Of a stretch of 15,496 bases of DNA, positions 12,224-15,496 are shown piece after piece (position 1 is the first letter of the stretch; each line of letters starts with the position of its first letter). The stretch lies in the NCBI GenBank assembly GCA_936941515.1, contig CAKZJI010000211.1, forward strand, positions 1-15,496, in the 5' to 3' direction. Both the position numbers and the translations under genes were made by a program. The notes under the pieces were generated by a model. That model did not search any database. It saw only the letters and a list, made by a program, of their open reading frames with translations, and was not told the origin of the DNA. Source of the stretch: an uncultured Propionibacteriaceae bacterium. GTDB taxonomy: Bacteria; Actinomycetota; Actinomycetes; Propionibacteriales; Propionibacteriaceae.

Positions 12224-13543
12224 ATGTCCATACCCAGCGATTCCCATAATCCTCCCCCGCAGCCTGGCCCCGGCCATCCTGGGGGAGCGGGAACCAGCCA
12301 GCCGACGCCACCGCACCCCTATGCCACGCAGGGGAGCGCCCAGCAGGCAGGCTCCCAGTTCGCTTCACCAACGCAGGGCCGGCCTCAGGTTCAGCAACAG
12401 CATGGCTACCAGAACGTACCGCCCCAGCAGAGGCCGCAGGGCCCTCAGGGAATGCCAGGTCAGCAGATGTATGCGACAGGCTACCCCCAGCAGGGCTACG
12501 GGCAGCCGGCCCCGAAAAAGCCGAAGACGGGGCTGTGGATCGGTCTCGGCGTCGTCGCCGTGGTCCTAGTCGGGGCTCTCGTCCTGGTCCTCTCAGGTAT
12601 CCTGCCGGGAACCAGGACCGCTGAAGGCGAGCCTGGGGGCGGTTCACAGCTTCCTGCCGACCCCAAGGAAGCCGCCAAGACCATTGCCAAGGACTATCTG
12701 ACGGCTCTCTCCGAGGGACGCGCTGATGACGCCAAGGCCTTCCTGAGCTCCACGTCGTTCTCGGACGCCTCCCTGCTCACTGCCGAGGTTCTGAAGGACT
12801 CCGTTAGCCGCGCGCCGATGACGGACATCAAGGTCGACGAGCCGACGGGGGACGCACCGTATTTCAGTGTCTCCGTGTCCTACGCTCTGGGGGGCGCCAC
12901 GGCCACGGACGAGTACCGGATCAACACTCGCAACAAGCAGATCCAGTTACACCTGCCCACCTTGTACCTGTCCCGGGCGGACAAGGTCGATGTGACGGTG
13001 AACGGGGTCGCTGTCAAAGCGACGACTCCCGCAGTGTTCCCCGGAAGCTATCAGGTAGCAAGTGCCAACAAGTACCTGGAATTCACCGGAACCACCGAGA
13101 CCGTTATCAAGACATCGGAGGACGGCGGCTACATGGCGATGGAGCTGAAGGTGAGTCAGGCGGGCATCGACCTGTTCCGTGAGAAGGTGCTACCGGAGGC
13201 CAAGGCCTGCCTCGCCTCGGCCAATCTCGACCCCGGCTGTGACATGGCCATGAGCGGCACGCTGCAGGACGGCACCACCGTGGCTGATGGCTCACTCAAG
13301 CGCACTCAGAGTTCCGAGGAGAGCATCGTGATGGAGAGCGTCGTCCCCGAGGTGGGCAGCTCGGTTCCAACCATCATCTCATCCAGTAAATTCGGGCAGT
13401 TCGACGTCACCGGCACCTGCACCAGACCCAGCGGGGAGACGGCCGACTGCAAAATCTACGGCCTGGGCAAGGGGACGAGGTGGGCCAAGGCCTCGATCAA
13501 CGTGGCCGACGCCGAACCGAAGGTGACCTGGGAAGGAAGGTAG
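12224..13543 (+). CDS. single-pass membrane protein with Pro/Gln-rich N-tail
   Basis: A 439-residue protein with three parts. Residues 1-100 are a disordered Pro/Gln/Gly-rich tail (for example QGMPGQQMYATGYPQQGYGQ) ending in the basic KKPK. Residues about 104-127 form one transmembrane helix (LWIGLGVVAVVLVGALVLVL). Residues about 130-439 form a large domain outside the membrane: the segment after the helix (DPKEAAKTIAKDYLTALSEG at 146-165) resembles DUF4878/NTF2-like domains found after such helices in actinobacteria, followed by a mixed beta region with four cysteines. The positive charges just before the helix predict an inside tail and outside C-terminal domain. ATG at 12224 follows GAAAGGA. 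It is probably monocistronic, since a terminator follows at once. Its function is unknown; an envelope-stress or cell-wall role would be a guess. Confidence 0.8.
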   Translation: MSIPSDSHNPPPQPGPGHPGGAGTSQPTPPHPYATQGSAQQAGSQFASPTQGRPQVQQQHGYQNVPPQQRPQGPQGMPGQQMYATGYPQQGYGQPAPKKPKTGLWIGLGVVAVVLVGALVLVLSGILPGTRTAEGEPGGGSQLPADPKEAAKTIAKDYLTALSEGRADDAKAFLSSTSFSDASLLTAEVLKDSVSRAPMTDIKVDEPTGDAPYFSVSVSYALGGATATDEYRINTRNKQIQLHLPTLYLSRADKVDVTVNGVAVKATTPAVFPGSYQVASANKYLEFTGTTETVIKTSEDGGYMAMELKVSQAGIDLFREKVLPEAKACLASANLDPGCDMAMSGTLQDGTTVADGSLKRTQSSEESIVMESVVPEVGSSVPTIISSSKFGQFDVTGTCTRPSGETADCKIYGLGKGTRWAKASINVADAEPKVTWEGR

Positions 13544-13550
13544 CTGACAC

Positions 13551-13584
13551 GGGCTCTGGCACGTTCGTGGAACTGCCAGAGCCC
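13551..13584. terminator. bidirectional terminator between convergent genes
   Basis: GGGCTCTGGCA (13551-13561) pairs perfectly with TGCCAGAGCCC (13574-13584), and the loop adds GTTC (13563-13566) with GAAC (13570-13573), leaving one bulged base. It lies between the stop of the membrane protein (+) and the stop of korB (-), so it can end both transcripts. Confidence 0.85.
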
Positions 13585-13591
13585 TCGCCTG

Positions 13592-14629
13592 CTATGTGAT
13601 CTCCCAGGAGGTTTTCCCGAGCATCGCGGCCTGCAGCGCCTCATGGGGATTCTCCGCACGGGCGTGGACCAACTGTTCACGCAACAAGTCGTCGTAGGCT
13701 GGCCGCTCCACGCGACGGAAGATCCCCACCGGGGCGCGGTGCATGACTCCATGATCGGTGAGTTGAGCCAGGGCGAAAGCCTGTGAGGGGTCCTGACGAG
13801 CCTCCTCATGCACCACGATCTGCCCAGGGTCTGCATCTGCGGTTTCGGCCACCACAAGCTGGCCGCCGGGCTGGCGAATGACACAGAGCTGGTCGTCGGC
13901 TCCGAAGAGCACCGGCTCTCCGTCGCGAAGCCGGATCAGCGCATTGACAGACTCCGGCCCCTTGAGGGCCTCGAAAGCCTCGTCATTGAAGATGGGGCAG
14001 TTCTGGTAGATCTCCACCAGCGTCGCACCGCGATGCGCCGCCGCAGCCTTCAGGATCTCGGTCAGCTGGGTGCGATCTGAGTCCACTGCACGCGCCACGA
14101 ACGACGCCTCGGCGCCCAACGCCAGCGCGACGGGGTTGAAGGGGGCGTCCACCGACCCGTAGGGCGTGGATTTCGTCAGCTTCCCCAGCTCCGAGGTGGG
14201 GGAGTATTGCCCTTTCGTCAATCCGTAGATCCGGTTGTTGAACAGCAGGATGTTGATGTTCACATTGCGTCGCATCGCGTGGATCAGATGATTGCCGCCG
14301 ATGGACAGGGCGTCGCCGTCACCTGTGATCACCCACACATTGAGGTCCTCGCGGGCGGCAGCGACCCCCGTCGCGATGGCGGTGGCGCGCCCATGGATGG
14401 AATGCATCCCGTAGCAGTCCACGTAGTACGGGAACCGGGAGGAGCAGCCGATGCCGGAGATCACGACGGTGTTCTCGCGGGCGATGCCCAGATCGGCCAT
14501 CATCGACTGGAATGTGCTGAGGATCACGTAGTCACCGCAGCCGGGGCACCAGCGGACCTCCTGGTCACTGGTGTAGTCCTTCCGGGTCAGCGGAGCCTGC
14601 GCCGAAGGGACGCCTGCCAGGCCGTGCAT
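13592..14629 (-). CDS. korB: 2-oxoacid:ferredoxin oxidoreductase, beta subunit
   Basis: A 345-residue beta subunit, the thiamine-diphosphate and iron-sulfur subunit of 2-oxoglutarate (or related 2-oxoacid):ferredoxin oxidoreductase, which converts 2-oxoacid, CoA and oxidised ferredoxin to acyl-CoA, CO2 and reduced ferredoxin. The cluster ligands are visible: CPGCGDY (C28, C31), GIGCSSRFPYY (C62) and QNCPIFND (C211). The thiamine-binding motif runs from GDGDALSIGGNHLIH (103-117) to LLFNN (128-132). Length is normal for the family. Its ATG shares one base with the korA stop (TGATG), preceded by GGTGAG, so the pair is coupled. In actinobacteria this enzyme usually serves as the 2-oxoglutarate step of the citric acid cycle; the exact substrate is inferred. 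Confidence 0.95.
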   Translation of the reverse strand: MHGLAGVPSAQAPLTRKDYTSDQEVRWCPGCGDYVILSTFQSMMADLGIARENTVVISGIGCSSRFPYYVDCYGMHSIHGRATAIATGVAAAREDLNVWVITGDGDALSIGGNHLIHAMRRNVNINILLFNNRIYGLTKGQYSPTSELGKLTKSTPYGSVDAPFNPVALALGAEASFVARAVDSDRTQLTEILKAAAAHRGATLVEIYQNCPIFNDEAFEALKGPESVNALIRLRDGEPVLFGADDQLCVIRQPGGQLVVAETADADPGQIVVHEEARQDPSQAFALAQLTDHGVMHRAPVGIFRRVERPAYDDLLREQLVHARAENPHEALQAAMLGKTSWEIT

Positions 14630-15496
14630 CAGCTCACCCCCAGGTTGTCGATTGCAGACATCAGGTCCGCCTCCAACTCGCCGACGGAGATCGGCAGCCC
14701 CCGCACCCGCGAATAGGACGTCACATCCACCAGATAGCGGCCTCGCAGCAGGAAGGCCAGCTGCCCCAGATTCATCTCCGGCACGATCACCTTGTCGTAG
14801 GACCTCAGCACCTCGCCGAGGTTTCGGGGCATCGGGTTCAGGTGTCGCAGATGGGCTGTTGCCACCTCCCGGTTGCTCAACCGCACCCGTCGCGCCGCGG
14901 CTGCGATCGGGCCATATGTCGATCCCCAGCCCAGCACCAGCACCCGGGCCCTTCCTGAGGGATCATGCACTTCCAGATCCGGGATGTCACGCGCGATTCC
15001 GTCGACCTTCGCCTGCCGGGTCCGCACCATGAGGTCATGGTTCTCGGGGTCGTAGGAGATGGCTCCAGTCACGGAGTTCTTCTCCAGCCCGCCAATGCGA
15101 TGCTCCAGGCCGGGCGTCCCCGGCACCGCGACAGCCCGCACCAGATTCTCGTCGCGCACGTAGGGATGGAAGGTCGGTTTGCCGTCAGGCCTGGTCGCAT
15201 TCGGCTCCGTGGCGAACCCCGGCGTGATGGAAGGGAGGGAATCCAGATCGGGGATGCGCCAAGGCTCCGCGCCATTGCCCAGGTAGCCGTCTGTCAGCAT
15301 GATCACGGGCGTCCGATACGTGACGGCGATCCGGCAGGCCTCAACAGCTGTGAGGAAGCAGTCGGCGGGGGACTTGGCAGCCAGCACCGGCACCGGCGAC
15401 TCGCCGTTGCGGCCCAACACCGCCTGCAGCAGGTCGGCCTGCTCGGTCTTCGTGGGCATGCCCGTTGAGGGCCCAGCCCGTTGGACGTTCACGACC
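14629..15496 (-). CDS. korA: 2-oxoacid:ferredoxin oxidoreductase, alpha subunit (5' partial)
   Basis: The C-terminal 288 residues of the alpha subunit. The frame is open to the window edge, and VVNVQRAGPSTGMPTKTEQA at the edge is an internal family motif, so the GTG near 15492 is not the true start. The family's N-terminal part (gamma domain and start of the alpha domain) lies outside. Further marks are TPVIMLTDGYLGN, VLVLGWGSTYGPI and HLRHLNPMPRNL near the end, then VPEMNLGQLAFLLRGRYL. The GPSTG and KTEQADL segments belong to the substrate and thiamine-binding region at the subunit interface. The gene is transcribed ahead of korB, with overlapping stop and start codons. Assignment is firm. 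Confidence 0.94.
   Translation of the reverse strand, partial: VVNVQRAGPSTGMPTKTEQADLLQAVLGRNGESPVPVLAAKSPADCFLTAVEACRIAVTYRTPVIMLTDGYLGNGAEPWRIPDLDSLPSITPGFATEPNATRPDGKPTFHPYVRDENLVRAVAVPGTPGLEHRIGGLEKNSVTGAISYDPENHDLMVRTRQAKVDGIARDIPDLEVHDPSGRARVLVLGWGSTYGPIAAAARRVRLSNREVATAHLRHLNPMPRNLGEVLRSYDKVIVPEMNLGQLAFLLRGRYLVDVTSYSRVRGLPISVGELEADLMSAIDNLGVS

Overview
The window is high-GC DNA from an actinobacterium. Gene order and protein style (nuoN next to a polyprenyl synthase, a nearby korAB, DUF5979-type surface proteins, and cysteine-free alternative ribosomal proteins) suggest a Propionibacteriaceae-like lineage. The species is inferred and cannot be fixed from this sequence alone.

Layout. 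At the left edge is the end of nuoN (respiratory complex I) followed by a trans-polyprenyl diphosphate synthase, probably for the menaquinone side chain; both are core respiratory genes on the + strand. At the right edge, on the - strand, is korAB (2-oxoacid:ferredoxin oxidoreductase; korA runs off the window). Between them (about 1.39-13.55 kb) lies a block that looks accessory.

Block 1 (1388-3492) is a zinc-starvation island: divergent units rpmE2 plus a COG0523/CobW-like gene on the - strand, and rpmB-rpmG-rpsN on the + strand, meeting at a 76-nt intergenic region with a Zur-box-like operator that overlaps both candidate -10 elements. L31, L33 and S14 have no cysteine and L28 has a single one, so all are zinc-free types. 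The CobW-like protein has lost its recognisable GTPase motifs and may be a pseudo-GTPase, possibly a counterpart of the mycobacterial ribosome-hibernation recruiter Mrf.

Block 2 (3607-11534) holds two paralogous secreted adhesin-like proteins (665 and 948 aa), each with an Ig-fold adhesin-like head, one DUF5979/CnaB-like domain, and 2 or 5 copies of a repeat of about 90 residues that carries a conserved cysteine pair. Both end at an LPXTG-like box (LPKTG, MPKTG) but lack the membrane segment and basic tail of a normal sortase signal. Between the two lies a large alpha-helical (HEAT-like) cytoplasmic protein, preceded by a possible coupled 51-codon ORF.

Block 3 (11535-13591) is a gene-poor stretch with several hairpins and small uncertain ORFs, then a single-pass membrane protein with a Pro/Gln-rich cytoplasmic tail and an extracellular domain, closed by a strong bidirectional terminator before korB.

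The most noteworthy signals are the twin adhesins with truncated sorting signals, the degenerate CobW-like protein inside a Zur-type ribosomal-protein island, and the recently homogenised disulfide-type repeats. No mobile element, CRISPR array, tRNA or rRNA was seen.
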